Shown here in pieces: positions 50,853 to 61,924 of a DNA stretch of 64,000 bases. The stretch comes from Musa acuminata AAA Group (taxonomy: Eukaryota > Streptophyta > Magnoliopsida > Zingiberales > Musaceae). The notes below the pieces were generated by a model that was not told the origin of the DNA, searched no databases, and was given only the letters and a program-made list of their open reading frames with translations. Both the position numbers and the translations under genes were made by a program. Numbering within the stretch: the first letter of the stretch is position 1; every line of letters starts with the position of its first letter. The stretch is taken from NCBI RefSeq assembly GCF_036884655.1, contig NC_088340.1, positions 5,601,501 to 5,665,500 on the forward strand, written 5' to 3'.

Positions 50853-53111
50853 ATGGCTATTCCGGAGGTCGTCCTGAGCTCCACCTCTCCCGCCACAGGC
50901 GCCCGGGCGATCCCCGTGCTAGGCATGGGCACCGGGTTGGACCGCTCCGCCCTCGAGCAGCGCCCCGCCACCAAGCACGCCATCCTCCGCGCCATCGAGC
51001 TCGGGTACCGCCACTTCGACACCGCCGCCATCTACCAGTCCGAGGACGTTCTCGGCGAGGCCATCGCCGAGGCCTTGCAGGCCGGCCTCATCCACTCCCG
51101 TGCCGAGCTCTTCATCACCTCAAAGATCTGGTGCGCCGACGCTCACCGTGACCTGGTCGTCCCCGCCATCCGCGAGTCTCTCAGGTGAAGAAGAATAGCT
51201 TCATGCTCCTCTTTTACTGCTTTCTTCTGCTTCGAGTTGATGCAAATTACGGGGATTAACATTGATTTCCTGTCATAATTTTGTGATTTGATCCCTGTAA
51301 TTGGAGCTTCTGAAAGCGTATCGAATTTTTCCTCTTGGTGTTAGGAATCTCAAATTGGATTACCTTGATCTCTACCTCATACATTGGCCCATGAGATTGA
51401 AGACTGGAGAATCCTATCCTCCTATAGAGAGCCACCACATTCTCCCCTTCGACTTGAAGTCTGTTTGGGAAGGCATGGAGGAATGCCACAGGTTGGGGTT
51501 GGCTAAGCACATTGGTGTTAGCAACTTCACCACATGGAAGCTTGCAGAGCTGCTCCGATATGCTAAAGTACCTCCTGCTGCTGTCCAGGTAGTCTGATTT
51601 CTTTTTACCTTCCATGATTATTGTTGGATGTTCTGTGTGAGTCATAGTGAAAAGGGACGATTTTGCAGGTGGAGATGAATCCAACCTGGCAGCAGAAGAA
51701 GCTGAGGGAGTTCTGCAAGGAAAAGGGTGTTCATGTCATTGCCTATTCTCCTTTAGGAGGCCAAGATATGTTCATGGGCAAGAACTTAGTGATGGAGTCC
51801 CAAGTGCTTAAAGATATAGCCAAGGCAAAAGGAAAGACTGTGGCTCAGGTTGCTCTCTTAAGAACTACTTCATCCTGTTAGTAGATTAAATCAATATTGG
51901 TATAGGATTATTCAAGTCGGTCATGATAACAGATGTAATTTCCAAGTTCAGCTATTATTTCACTAGAATAAAATTAAAAAATTGTTCTTGAAATTAAGTT
52001 GGATGGTTGTCATGATAAGAAAACAATGTGATCCCAAATCATTTGCTCCCTTTTGTCTTTTTGATAAAATTTCAAACCACTAGTTAAACATTTGAAAGGG
52101 AAATCAACGTTAGGGCTTATATTTCTATTCTCTGCTAAAAAAAAAAGGATCACTTGAACTTGATTACATAGTAGAATCAATTTCTGATGCCTTCATGCTT
52201 AATTCATGTTTTTGATGCTACATAACATATGGCACTGATTTAGAGTTCAAAAGTTATTTATCTCATGTAATGTTTGTTGTATGCACTAACAATTAGAGTG
52301 AACCTTATCTTGTAAATGAGCATGATATTATGACATACTGGGGAACCTTTCATTAACTTGATTGATCACCACACTTGACATATGTGGTCAAGTGTTACTC
52401 AATTTTAATCTCTTACGAAACAAATCAGAATACTTTGGGCTAGAATTATCAAGGAAACGAGAATTATAAACTAGTGGTAGAAATTTTGATGTGTTTCAGT
52501 TTATAGAATATCAAAAAGGTAACCAGCTGATCTGTGTGGTATTAAAACTCACATCTGAAAGGAATGAGGAATGGTGTAGACAAGTCCATCAAATCATTGC
52601 AAACTGAAGAGTTTCTTTATTCTTTCAGTCATGTGAAATCTCAGTTAGACAAAAACAAACATCTCTCAGAAAAGAAGAAAAAAAATCAAACCAACTTATT
52701 CGACGACATCGCTTGTTTTGTTATTTTTTTTCTCTTTTATTTTTTCACTGCATGTCAGTTTTAGTGGAAGATTAGCTGTATGACATGCATTGTAGAATGA
52801 GAGGTCCTGTAGAATTTCAATCATAGTGCATCAACAGACTGTGTTAATCTAGTTATGAACTGCAGCTTGATGGTTTTTGTTTTCAGGTTTCCTTGAGATG
52901 GGTTTATGAGCAAGGAGCGAGTATGATCGTAAAGACCTTGAACAAGGAGAGAATCGAGGAGAACATGAAAATTTTTGATTGGGAGTTGAGTGATGAAGAC
53001 AAACACAAAATCAGCCAACTCCCACAATTCAAGAGAAACACCGTGCGTTCAATGCTCTCACCGGAAGCGGCTTCTAAGCTACCTGATGAAGATGAGGTCG
53101 TTGAAGAATAA
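50853..53111 (+). CDS. Aldo-keto reductase copy D, chimeric last copy, 4 exons, 326 aa
   Basis: Exons 50853-51184, 51345-51588, 51669-51848 and 52887-53111 (TAA). Exons 1-3 match copies B/C, with the same tetrad. From about 52080, inside intron 3, the sequence diverges, and exon 4 encodes a different tail: [20 protein letters not shown] then [20 protein letters not shown], against [19 protein letters not shown] in the others. In aldo-keto reductases the C-terminal loops help to shape the substrate pocket, so D may differ in preference (inference). Its 3' flank lacks the copia fragment found after A, B and C. The gene is intact. Confidence 0.92.
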
Positions 53112-53750
53112 TGGAATTGGTGCTGTTAGATCTTTAAAAACAACTACAGTACTTATCTACTATAAATTAATAGTTACTACATCTTAAGATGTTTGATGAA
53201 TAAAGATCTGGTGCTGGGATTTGCATTTGATATCTCTCCCTGTTTGTGTTTCGGCTGTATGCAGTTAGTTGATCTTTTGGATTTAGTGACAATCCAATGC
53301 TTATGTTTTCCCTTTTCTTTTTCTTGTTTTTGGGATACTTGTGTTATGTTGTGTTCGATAAAGGAATCATATGAACAAGTATTTTTACTAATAAAAGTAG
53401 TGATAGATTGAGATACGGAATATATTTGGTGCAAGTTTTCTTTATAATTGTGGTTGTATTCTGACCCTTCAACCAGAAAACATTTATTTATATCTTTTGC
53501 ATTTTCCAAACGAATTTTTTTGAATGTCTTTTTCAAAGAATACTATTCAAGAAAAAAGGAAAAAAAAAATTGAATACCATCCTACTCTCAAATATAATTG
53601 TAAGAGCAACTCTTTTTCCCTTGTAATAACTTTTTTGGGATGATTACTTTATTAGGATCCAAAGAAAATTACATCCAAGTTGACCTTCGTCGCACGATCT
53701 TGCATCATCTTAAAATTTCTCTATTAACCTAGAACTAGAAAAACAAATTG

Positions 53751-54853
53751 TAGTTAATATTCCAGACACAAGCTATACTCAAGGAGATGAATTTGAGTTG
53801 CACGAAAAAATTACCAGAAAAATGAAACAAGTAGAAAGGAGGCAATATGTCGAATAAATCAAACAAGAACATTTGATCATCATATTGGAGCTGTTTGCAG
53901 TTCTAAAATCACATACAAATTGTTCAAATTAAGCATCCCAAGAAGCAGTGATGGAAAAAGCCATATTGTTCTGCTCTACAAAACCAGAACATCAAAGCAC
54001 AAGAAATTGTTTCCACACATGTCCAGTCTTAAACAAAATTAGCAGCCTAATCAGGTTCTTAACCATTCTATATAGAATACTGGAAGATTGTGGCAGATGT
54101 CAGAAAGAGTCTTAGCATCCAAATCCTCTTGTATGTCATAAACTCCTTTCCTAAGAATAAATTTTAAATCCTATTTAAATGTTAAAGCTTGAAAAGTTCA
54201 AATTTTTAACTTCAAATGATGTCAAATTCTGATAAAATGGTTTGGAAGTCATGAAAACTTCAAATTCATATTCTCATAGTTCTTACATAAGATTTTAGCC
54301 CATATAAGTGTTAGAAAAATTCAGTTATTCTGCTTTTTTCAACAAAACAATATAAATTTCTTCTCATGAAATGGCCAACACCTTCCACACAACAGATGAT
54401 ACAAGACTTGTGGGTCAAGTTGTTGTGAGTCTCCAGAAACCAGTTCATGCGATCCACTCTGGGAAAACTTTGTTCAAATCAACCAGCTTGACTTTGGGGA
54501 GGAAGACAGGAACCAAATTTGATGTCTTCCATCTCTCCTTTGTCCTGACCAATTGTTGTTTGTTGTTTAGTCAAGCTCTTATGTAGCTTTTTCAACCTGC
54601 ATTTGGCCCACATAGGCCGGAGCTGACATTTGAATTCATTTTTCTCTTCGAATTAGGTTCAACTAAATCATATTAGGTCAGATTTGGTGTTGTTTCATTG
54701 CAGCACCTGTGATGAGTTTGAAGAGTCAACAAAGTACACTTTCACACGAATCATCCGACAGGGCTCACATCAAGATCTTCTGGGTCTTTTGTTTCTCTCT
54801 GCCACACCTTCTCATGGATAAGACTGTTCAGTAGTCGAGGAAAAGGCATTCCG
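53751..54853. other. Intergenic DNA between AKR copy D and the copia 3' end
   Basis: AT-rich with short frames only; the longest (54371-54586, plus) has no recognisable family. No homology to the array units was seen beyond about 53745. Confidence 0.4.
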
Positions 54854-55411
54854 TGATGGGGATATAAACAGGAATAACCTTTGTATAGGAATAAATACTA
54901 GAAGACCAAAATACGCAGCGGAATAAAATGGAAACACAATCAAACAGAACACCAAGATATACGTGGAAAACCCCTTCAATGTGAAGGGTAAAAACCACGG
55001 GGCAAACTAGAGATAATCCACTATGAGAATAATGAATATACAAATCTCAATCTCTTGCCCAAAACCCAAGCAACAACCACAAGAGAATAACTGGGATACA
55101 AGGATCACGTTACTGCCCACAATATCTAAAACATCCCAAGTAATCACAGCAAGAGCCTACTGTAGATTTGATCTAACCTGAGATGAGAACACTGCTAGAT
55201 GATTGTGAACAGTCTCTCTGCGTTGTCCTTGTCTTCTTCCCTTCTCGTCGCTACAAAGATCTGCCTCGTTGCTGCCTTTTTATAGCTTTAATCTGCCTCT
55301 AAAACGGAGCCACCACACCCCCCTAATCTTAATTAGGGTTAGGTTAAGAGGGGGTGTGAGCTGTGGGCTGATAAAGCCCACATGGGCTGAATATGGGCCA
55401 TCAGCCCAACA
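54854..55411 (-). mobile_element. Probable 3' LTR of the copia element
   Basis: On the minus strand, after the pol stop, a purine-rich stretch GAAGGGGAGGT is directly followed by TGTTGGGCTGATGG, the expected polypurine tract and LTR start (55411). The other end is placed at 54854, where the plus strand reads TGATGGGG, giving TG...CA termini. The far end is less certain because no second LTR is present for comparison. Confidence 0.5.
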
Positions 55412-55452
55412 ACCTCCCCTTCAGCCCATAAGGGAGGCTGTCCCATGACTCC

Positions 55453-56490
55453 TCAATGTGAAGCCATACCGACCAACTGTCGGCATATCTCCTGTCTTTC
55501 TTTTGTTAAGGTCTTCGTCAACATGTCTGCTCCGTTGTCATCTGTATGAATTTTCTGAAGCTGCAACTGCTTCTCTTCAAATACATTTCGAATCCAGTGG
55601 TATCTGACATCTATATGCTTTGACTTGGAATGAAACATTGGGTTCTTACACAAATGGATGGCACTCTGGTTGTCACAATGCATCACATAATTTTCCTGTT
55701 TCAGCCCCAATTCTTGTAAGAATTCTTTCATCCATAACATTTCTTTGCATACCTCTGTAGCAGCAATATATTCTGCTTCTGTGGTGGAGAGAGCAATACA
55801 CCTTTGTAACCTGGATTGCCATGACACAGCTCCCCCTGCAAAAGTAAGTACATAACCTGAAGTAGACTTCCTCGTATCTATATCTCTTGCCATATCTGCA
55901 TCTGTGTAACTTGTTAACGCAGGTGGTCCACCTCCAAAGCTTAAACAAACCTTAGAGCTCCCTCTGAGATATCTAAAAATCCACTTCACTGCTGCCCAGT
56001 GCTCTTTGCCTGGATTTGCAAGAAATCTGCTAGTAACACCCACTGCATATGCGATGTCCGGCCTCGTACATACCATTGCATACATTAAACTTCCAACTGC
56101 TGAAGCATAAGGAACCTTTTGCATTTTCTCCTTCTCCTCATCACTTGACGGACTCTGTTCTGAGCACAACTTGAAGTGACCTGCAAGAGGAGAACCAACT
56201 GGCTTAGCATTGCTCATACTAAATCTTTCCAATACCTTCTCGATGTATTTCTCCTGTGACAACCAAATCTTCTTGTTTTTCCTGTCACGAGAAATCTGCA
56301 TGCCTAGTATTTGCTTTGCTGGCCCCATGTCCTTCATTGCAAAAGACTCACTCAGTTCCTTCTTCAACCTGTCAATTTTAGACATATCTTTTCCAAGAAT
56401 AAGTATGTCATCAACATAAAGTAAGAGAATAATAAAATTCTCACCAAACCATTTGATGTACACACAATGATCTGAAGCCGTTACCAACAT
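55453..56490 (-). mobile_element. Ty1/copia polyprotein fragment: reverse transcriptase end plus RNase H
   Basis: An open frame of 345 codons with copia order: DHCVYIKWFG and YVDDILI (reverse-transcriptase active site), LGMQI, the conserved CTRPDIAYAVG and AAVKWIFRYLRG, then RNase H words YTDADMA, STSGYVLTFAGGAVSW, STTEAEYIA, HCDNQSAIHL, SKHIDVRYHWIR and the typical DMLTKTLTKER near the end. It is far better preserved than the relics in the AKR array. The gag, protease, integrase and first part of reverse transcriptase are missing: similarity stops near 56490, so it is a 5'-truncated 3' fragment and cannot be autonomous. Confidence 0.93.
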
Positions 56491-56863
56491 TCCGTCGATG
56501 TTCTAATACTTCATGCATTTTATTACCGTTTGAAACTTTGATCCATGTTCAAGTCGAAAGAAAAGGTAAATAGCAAGAACAGCTCATTTCACATCTCATG
56601 AAAAGGATTCAGACACCGTAGCGAACAGTAACTGGTAAACGCCCATCTTTACATGGATGCACAGATGCATATATGAATTCAAAAGACATTGAGCTGTCAG
56701 CTTCTTCTTAGGTCAAAAGCAGTAGATTGGAGACAAAAGCATACACTGAGCTGATCATGTATATGTTGTTGCCTTGCACTGGAAAACTACTGCTACATTA
56801 CGAGAACAATTAACCTACGCATATACAATCATTATGATGATGGATGCAGTGGTCAACGGGACT
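56491..56863. other. Interval between the copia fragment and the XRI1-like gene
   Basis: Unique AT-rich DNA that should include the 3' UTR of the XRI1-like gene. No feature seen. Confidence 0.4.
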
Positions 56864-58300
56864 TCATCCTTTTGTTCTCACAATGGTTATTGTGCCCCTC
56901 CCTTGTGTTTGGATCCTTGTGAGGCTTACAACCGCCTTCCCGGAAAGGCCAGGGCCGTCCGGCGACACACAAGGACCGTGTGCGTACTCCCCCACCGGGT
57001 GGCGGACAGGCCGTCTCGGGCGCATTAGAACCCTCGCATTGACGTCTTCGAGCGTGACTTCCCCCTCCACTCCCCCGGGCTTCACGACAGCGAAGGGGTG
57101 CACCACGATCACCTTGGCCTTGTTCTTCTTGAATTGCCTCATGCCACATTCTAAAACCAGCACAAGAATCAGATCCTGTGCAACGAAAGGAGAACAAGAG
57201 CACACTGACCTCTTATGGCAAGCGGTTTATCTTTAGGTGTCGGAAGAGAAGGTTTTGCGTCTCTTGGCTGATGGAGATCCTTTCCATGTGGTTCTGTGGA
57301 GGACAGCAGCTCCTCATGGGAGGAGGCGGAGGAAGAGGCGAGTGGCTCTCGTGCGAGTTGTGTCTCGGTCATTTGTGTTTTGGCCTTCAGCATCACGTTC
57401 AGTGGGTCATCATCATCTTCACGAATATTGAACCAACTCAAGTCAAGAAGATGGTTCATCAAAAAGATCATCCTATTGTCTTTAGTCATTAGATTGTTGG
57501 TCTGATCATCTCGTCCACTTTACAGTACCAGCACTAAAATAGGAGAAGTAGATACACGTAGATGTGCGTGCCAAGCTAAACTATTTGGCTAACCGGAAGG
57601 GCGTACACTATCAGCCAAGCAAGACAATAAGAAGAAGATAGCGGACGACTCCTATCCATGCGCATGACATGGGGACGGTAGCCAACTTTCTGTAAGCTCC
57701 GTATTAAATCACTTCATTATGGCCTTTGTGATAAGTGGGCTTATGTGACAGAATCACCTTTGTGATGCAGGAGAAGAATGCATTTAACACTCAATCTTAC
57801 CTGGGACGATATTATTATCTTGCAGCATGCAGTTCAAATCATGCGTGGGATCTCCATAACAGTTTGAACCCCAAAACCCCTACCAGAGAAGAAGATGGAA
57901 GGAGAAAAGATAAGTGGTTGACTACGGGAGTTTAAATAGCAGTGCACTTCGCATCAAGCACCATGCATATATAATTGAAGTATGCTTGAAGAAGATCTTG
58001 GAGCTCATCGGTCGTGGCTGTCGAATCATGAGTTGGGGACGAAGCTACTCGTCTCCGCTTGCACTGGTCGGTCCACTCTGCCACTGCATCTTGCAAGTAG
58101 CCGGTCGAGGTCTGCGACGACATGGGAGGCTCCATAGCTGATGATTGTATCACCCAAAGACATGAGAAGACAAGGCCAGTGTAATTGACAGAAACAAATC
58201 GAAGAAGAAAGTGTGTTACTGGATTACCTAAAGGCATGAATTGTGGATCCCAATCCAAGGAGGGTTGGTAGGGGAATGGAAAATGGTTCTCCAAGGCCAT
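56864..58300 (-). CDS. XRI1: XRI1-like protein (X-ray induced 1 family), about 5 exons, about 296 aa
   Basis: Proposed minus-strand exons: 58300-58228, 58137-57986, 57879-57801, 57509-57210 and 57150-56864 (TGA); the sum stays in frame at 296 residues. XRI1 is a plant-specific nuclear protein, radiation-induced in Arabidopsis and needed for meiosis and pollen development. Signs seen: N-terminal LDWDPQF, the STGYLQDAVAEW...CKRRR block, ELQDLLQ, GFWGSNCYGDP then HDLNCMLQDN, a serine-rich low-complexity region, IVVHPFAVVKPGG, and the C-terminus GRGTITIVRTKG. Two joins are uncertain. Exon 2 either uses a GC donor at 57985 or runs on to a GT at 57961 (adds eight residues). The exon 4 acceptor at 57510 has a poor pyrimidine tract. 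The family name rests on remembered conservation. Confidence 0.65.
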
Positions 58301-58524
58301 CGCCTCTCAAGACCAAGTGTGCCGCTGCCTGCTTTCTTTCACAGTGACATGTTTGCTCTTATAAATAGGAGGCTTTTGGGAAAAGGGGCTGCCGACTTGG
58401 AAGGCGAGGAGCAGCCAGTCAATGGACGAGGGAAAGGGAAAAGGTGAAACATAATCTTCAAAGCGACCAACCCAAATGAAAGGTGGTGCGGGTTTCGTCT
58501 CTTTCTCGTGATTCGCTACGTTGA

Positions 58525-58549
58525 TCTCTCTCTCTCTCTCTCTCTCTCT
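58525..58549. repeat. Short (CT)n microsatellite upstream of the XRI1-like gene
   Basis: About 25 bases of CT, 225 bases upstream of the XRI1-like ATG (GA on the coding strand). Confidence 0.9.
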
Positions 58550-59243
58550 ATTCTTTGGTTCATGCTGTGGAAAAGCTATTGCTGAGTACTGTGGAACAAT
58601 TAACTACGTTGCATGGGTTTGGTGGGGAACTAAATTTACGGATAGGAATCATATGATCTGAAATCCCAGAGGAGGGGCTCCACATAGTAAATACCAAAAA
58701 TTGATTGAAGTTTCAAACAGGTAACACTGAGCTGGAATGATCGGCTTATTCATTGTTGTGATTTGACACATAAGTCAACACATTTTGAATTAGTAGTTAC
58801 ATCTATTATTGAGGATTATATCTGAAATGTGAGCTAAGCAATGACCTCCACGAATCATTCTGACACTAATTGCTATTACTCCGTTACTCATGATTGGCCC
58901 AAAATAATCATGTGGTTTAAGCTTATAATTAATTAATATTTTGTAAATAATTTATAATTTCCAAAATTATTTCCAGAGCACATATGATTAAATTTGGCTT
59001 GCTTGTGCTGATGTCAGCGTGACAACGGCGTTGCGTCCAGTTGGCGTGTGCATACGTGGTGCGCAAAAGTGGGTGCTCTTGATTCGCGTTTTGCTACCGA
59101 GTTAAGGCGTTTGTTACCCTTCAATCCTGAGCAAGAAGCGAACGGGCGAGGGCGGACCCACACAGTTAGCCAACCATCACACGGATAGAGACGTGGGTAG
59201 GGTCAGGCAACCACGTCAGCGGTAAGACGATCTCGACCGTCCG

Positions 59244-59735
59244 ATGGGAGGATGCTGCTGCTCTTTTAAGGCAACGCCAGAAAGCAAAAGGGCTCCGAAA
59301 TCAAACGGCTGCCACGGTTCCAGCCAAGTACAGCAGAAGCAGGGACCACGAGAGATGGCCACCAAAAGATCATCATCCTCACAGTCTCAGGTGGTCCTAA
59401 AAGCCATCTTCCTCTTCCATTTTCACTTTTGTCACCCAGCGCAGTCTCGCCCATCCATGGCGGAGAACAGAGCCGGAGGGGACGAGGAACCGGCGGACGC
59501 GGTGTTGGCGGTGGTGGTGGGAGCCACCTGTCCCCCTTTGCCACTCGTCCGTCCACCACCATATCGTAGGGTAAGTACGGGCAAGACCACGTGGCTAAAG
59601 CGTTCCGGAAGCCTCGTGATTCGCGCTAGGCACGAATCCCTACGACTCCAAATTGGATGGGCCCCGTGGCCTTTATTCTCTTCCTATCCAGCGGCGACAT
59701 GGCGCTTTACGCTATCGTGCTTCGATGGGAGATAA
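59244..59735 (+). CDS. Hypothetical 163-codon frame, GC-rich; may not be a gene
   Basis: Opens MGGCCCSFKATPE and ends in TAA, with a serine-rich middle, a hydrophobic AVLAVVVGA stretch and a proline-rich segment. I recognise no family, and the minus strand is also open over much of it, as GC-rich DNA often is. An internal ATG at 59457 could be the start instead, with splicing near 59570 (AGG|GTAAGT). Listed for completeness only. Confidence 0.2.
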   Translation: MGGCCCSFKATPESKRAPKSNGCHGSSQVQQKQGPREMATKRSSSSQSQVVLKAIFLFHFHFCHPAQSRPSMAENRAGGDEEPADAVLAVVVGATCPPLPLVRPPPYRRVSTGKTTWLKRSGSLVIRARHESLRLQIGWAPWPLFSSYPAATWRFTLSCFDGR

Positions 59736-61009
59736 AGCGCAGAAAGCAAACCACGGCTTCATCTTTTCAATGGCTTAAGTCATATATATAGTGTTAAGTG
59801 TCTTCATCCCTGAGGAGGAAGGATTCGGCCATTAACGTTCGTGGGGGCCAAAACAGTATGCAGTTCGCTGGCGAAACACAGAAAGGCCGACACAATCATC
59901 TCCAATGATACGTCCGAAGCATCCACACTGAGCTGCGAGAGGGCCTACTCGTTGAAACCCCCGAGAACTTTGAGCTGGACAAACGTCAAAAGAAGACGAA
60001 GCCGTAGTGGAGAAGGCTTCCGACGTCGGTACAAGTACTCTGCCACTGTGCTCGCAAAGCCATTGGAGGCAGACCCAGGGAGAACTTTCGCTCGACGCGT
60101 AGGAGGACAGAGCTCCTCAGCCTCTCTTTTTTGGTTCATCTTTTGACTGGAGGCAGCAGTGCAGATTTGCTGTTGATGTTTCTGCAGCAACATTTTCCAG
60201 GACAAGGTAGCCGCTGAGTCAAGGAAAACGCAGTCCCCGGCTCACGTGATGTTCTCGTCTTGATATGGTGTTGTTTCTGAATCGTTCTGCAAAGGCAGAG
60301 TAGTGTTCCGAGTTGCAGATGCTGGGAATGGAGATTAGAAGGCTGGAGACAACAGCAACACGATAAAAGTTCATGATTTAATGCATTTGGCATGTTCATC
60401 ATAATGCAAAGTAGGTTTTGTTTGATTACTGATCTCAAGAAAAAGTAAGATTTGTTTACGATAACCAATCTAACATAAATGCACTTTATCTAACCTGAAA
60501 TAAAGAGTTGTATTGGCACCCTATCATCTATAAATATTTTTAACTCTAAAAAAAGGTTTTTTTTTTGCTTCTCTCTTAGACTCTCTCCACGTTTGAGTTC
60601 CACAAACTTAGATATGGAAGGACGAGAAAAATCCGACACCTGTCTTCTACAATCACCTCCGAAGAGCTTGGTACCTCGAGAACCTCACCTTGGCGCATCG
60701 AAGATCCGCCTTCGATCCTCGTCCCTAACATTGCGGCTTAGATCGGAGTTGACCTTCATCCATTTCGGGCTCGGAGCAAATCAGTCAGCCTCATCACTCT
60801 TCATTCTTTTCTATATATCAAAGCAGTAATCCAACTAAAGCTTTCACTAAATCCACCAGTACTGTGAATAATACTTCCCTAAGGAACGAGTTACGAGTCA
60901 TAAGGTTCATGACCGAGATCGTTTTCTCTAGATGTCGAAGAACAATGGAATCTGCAGTCGTACAGCAATCATTGTGAATGAGAGAGAAAGACTCCGCTGC
61001 TCACACCAC

Positions 61010-61016
61010 TATAAAT
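61010..61016 (+). promoter_or_regulatory. TATA box of HIPP copy 1
   Basis: TATAAAT in the context CACCACTATAAATC, 76 bases before the ATG at 61092. The same CCACTATAAA core precedes HIPP copy 3. Confidence 0.65.
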
Positions 61017-61091
61017 CTGGGCTCTGCGTCAACAGCTCATCGATCGACGATTCTCCATCCCACCACTCAACTGCTGTCACTACTAATAAAG

Positions 61092-61463
61092 ATGTCAGTC
61101 GAAGCGAAAGTGAGCTCCAATGCTAACATTCTGCTTCTGTCTCCCTTAATATCCGTATGTAGATCTCATTTCTGCATGCGGAAAGTTGTGGTGAAAGTGG
61201 ACGTCCATGATGGCCAGGATAAGAGAAGGGCAATGGAAGCTGTTTCCAGCTTTAAAGGTAAAAGCTATCTCTATCTTTCGCTCAACCTTTTCGATCGTAC
61301 AAATCCTTTGTGCATAACGGCGGACTTGAAGAACAAGAAGCTCACTGTCACCGGAAACGTCGACCTCGTGGATGTGGTGAGAATGTTAAGATAACACTGG
61401 TGCGCAAAAGAACCAGAGAAGAAGACGGCAGAACCCAAGAAGGAGGAGGAGGGGTGAGGGCGC
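61092..61463 (+). pseudogene. HIPP copy 1, decayed (splice acceptors lost, premature stop)
   Basis: Homologous to copy 2 along its length: MSVEAK plus a GT donor, then KVVVKVDVHDGQDKRRAMEA (HMA-like strand and helix), a donor after AAAG at 61258, then ADLKNKKLTVTGNVDLVDVV. The first acceptor should sit before AAAGTTGTGG but reads GCGG instead of an AG. The second should match ACGAACAG of copy 2 but reads CGTACAA. After LR, a lysine codon appears changed to TAA (61392-61394); beyond it the frame still reads HWCAKEPEKKTAEPKKEEEG and then meets TGA near 61455. No CaaX box remains. Without splicing, the frame stays open from 61092 to 61394 through both former introns. Pseudogene is the safer call; a shortened protein of 100 residues is possible. 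Confidence 0.7.
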
Positions 61464-61469
61464 CATTGA

Positions 61470-61625
61470 GGCCGCCAAGGCATGCAAAGCGGAGTATCAT
61501 TTTGTCATATACTCAAATTATAGATGTTTTCACTAAGCCACTTTAAAAGACATTCCTATGGATTTCATTCATTAATACAAGTTGGACATCCTAAACATTC
61601 ATGCTCCAAATTAAATGGAGCATGA
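61470..61625 (+). mobile_element. Copia 3' pol scrap between HIPP copies 1 and 2
   Basis: Right after the HIPP relic the frame reads SYTQIIDVFTKPL, which is the copia RNase H end (D-I/V-F-T-K-P-L). About 45 bases on comes LDILNIHAPN and a stop, like the copia C-terminus. A diverged copy of the second part (SNIHALIRKG then stop) lies at about 63452-63492, upstream of HIPP copy 3. Confidence 0.6.
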
Positions 61626-61924
61626 ACAAAATAACAAATTAAATGAATGATTCTCCTAATTGATTGAGATAATATTTCCCTACCAACTATTACAACTTGG
61701 AGATTTTCTACTAGCAATCAACATATCTATATCTACCTTATATGACATGGACACAAAGTGAATATAATTAATGTGAATACATAATGTTGACATACATTAG
61801 ACAACATATTATCTAAAACTTGTACATATGCCTGTATATACTTATCGAAGATTCAATAAAAATTCACTTACTTGCACCATTATATGCCAATCCTCTACAT
61901 ATCTTGGTTTGTTCTCCACAAAAG
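61626..61924 (+). promoter_or_regulatory. Copia-derived flank serving as HIPP copy 2 upstream region
   Basis: AT-rich DNA after the copia scrap, possibly LTR-derived, running up to the HIPP copy 2 ATG. It includes TATATAC near 61834 as a candidate TATA element. Words such as ACTTGTACAT and AACATATCTATAT recur upstream of copy 3 at 63.6-63.7 kb. Confidence 0.4.

Larger units (their letters stand above)
50283..53750 (+). repeat. AKR tandem unit D, partial (no copia fragment)
   Basis: Matches unit C to about 52080 and then diverges, but remains homologous through exon 4 and the 3' flank to about 53745 (TTAACCTAGAACTAGAAAAA). At the matching point in units A-C (34411 in A) the copia-derived sequence begins. 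D therefore keeps what looks like the pre-insertion flank. Confidence 0.85.
58301..61091. other. Intergenic DNA from the XRI1-like promoter to the HIPP cluster
   Basis: The region 58.3-58.6 kb should hold the XRI1-like promoter. A GC-rich stretch at 59.2-60.15 kb has overlapping frames on both strands, listed separately. From about 60.58 to 60.83 kb the DNA has the look of retroelement leader (purine-rich and GC-rich blocks with GATCGGAGTTGACCTTCATC), but no polyprotein is present. The rest is AT-rich and featureless. Confidence 0.35.

Noticed and set aside
56844..57236. Overlapping plus frames of 84-130 codons
   Set aside because: Antisense to the GC-rich last exon of the XRI1-like gene.
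59945..60205. Minus frame with ELCPPTRRAK, resembling SIAMESE-related CDK inhibitors at first glance
   Set aside because: Only a few residues match and no other motif of that family is present; the opposite strand is open too.
60593..60829. 78-codon frame in a purine-rich, retroelement-like stretch
   Set aside because: No protein motif; only a loose resemblance to retroelement leader or LTR sequence from memory.
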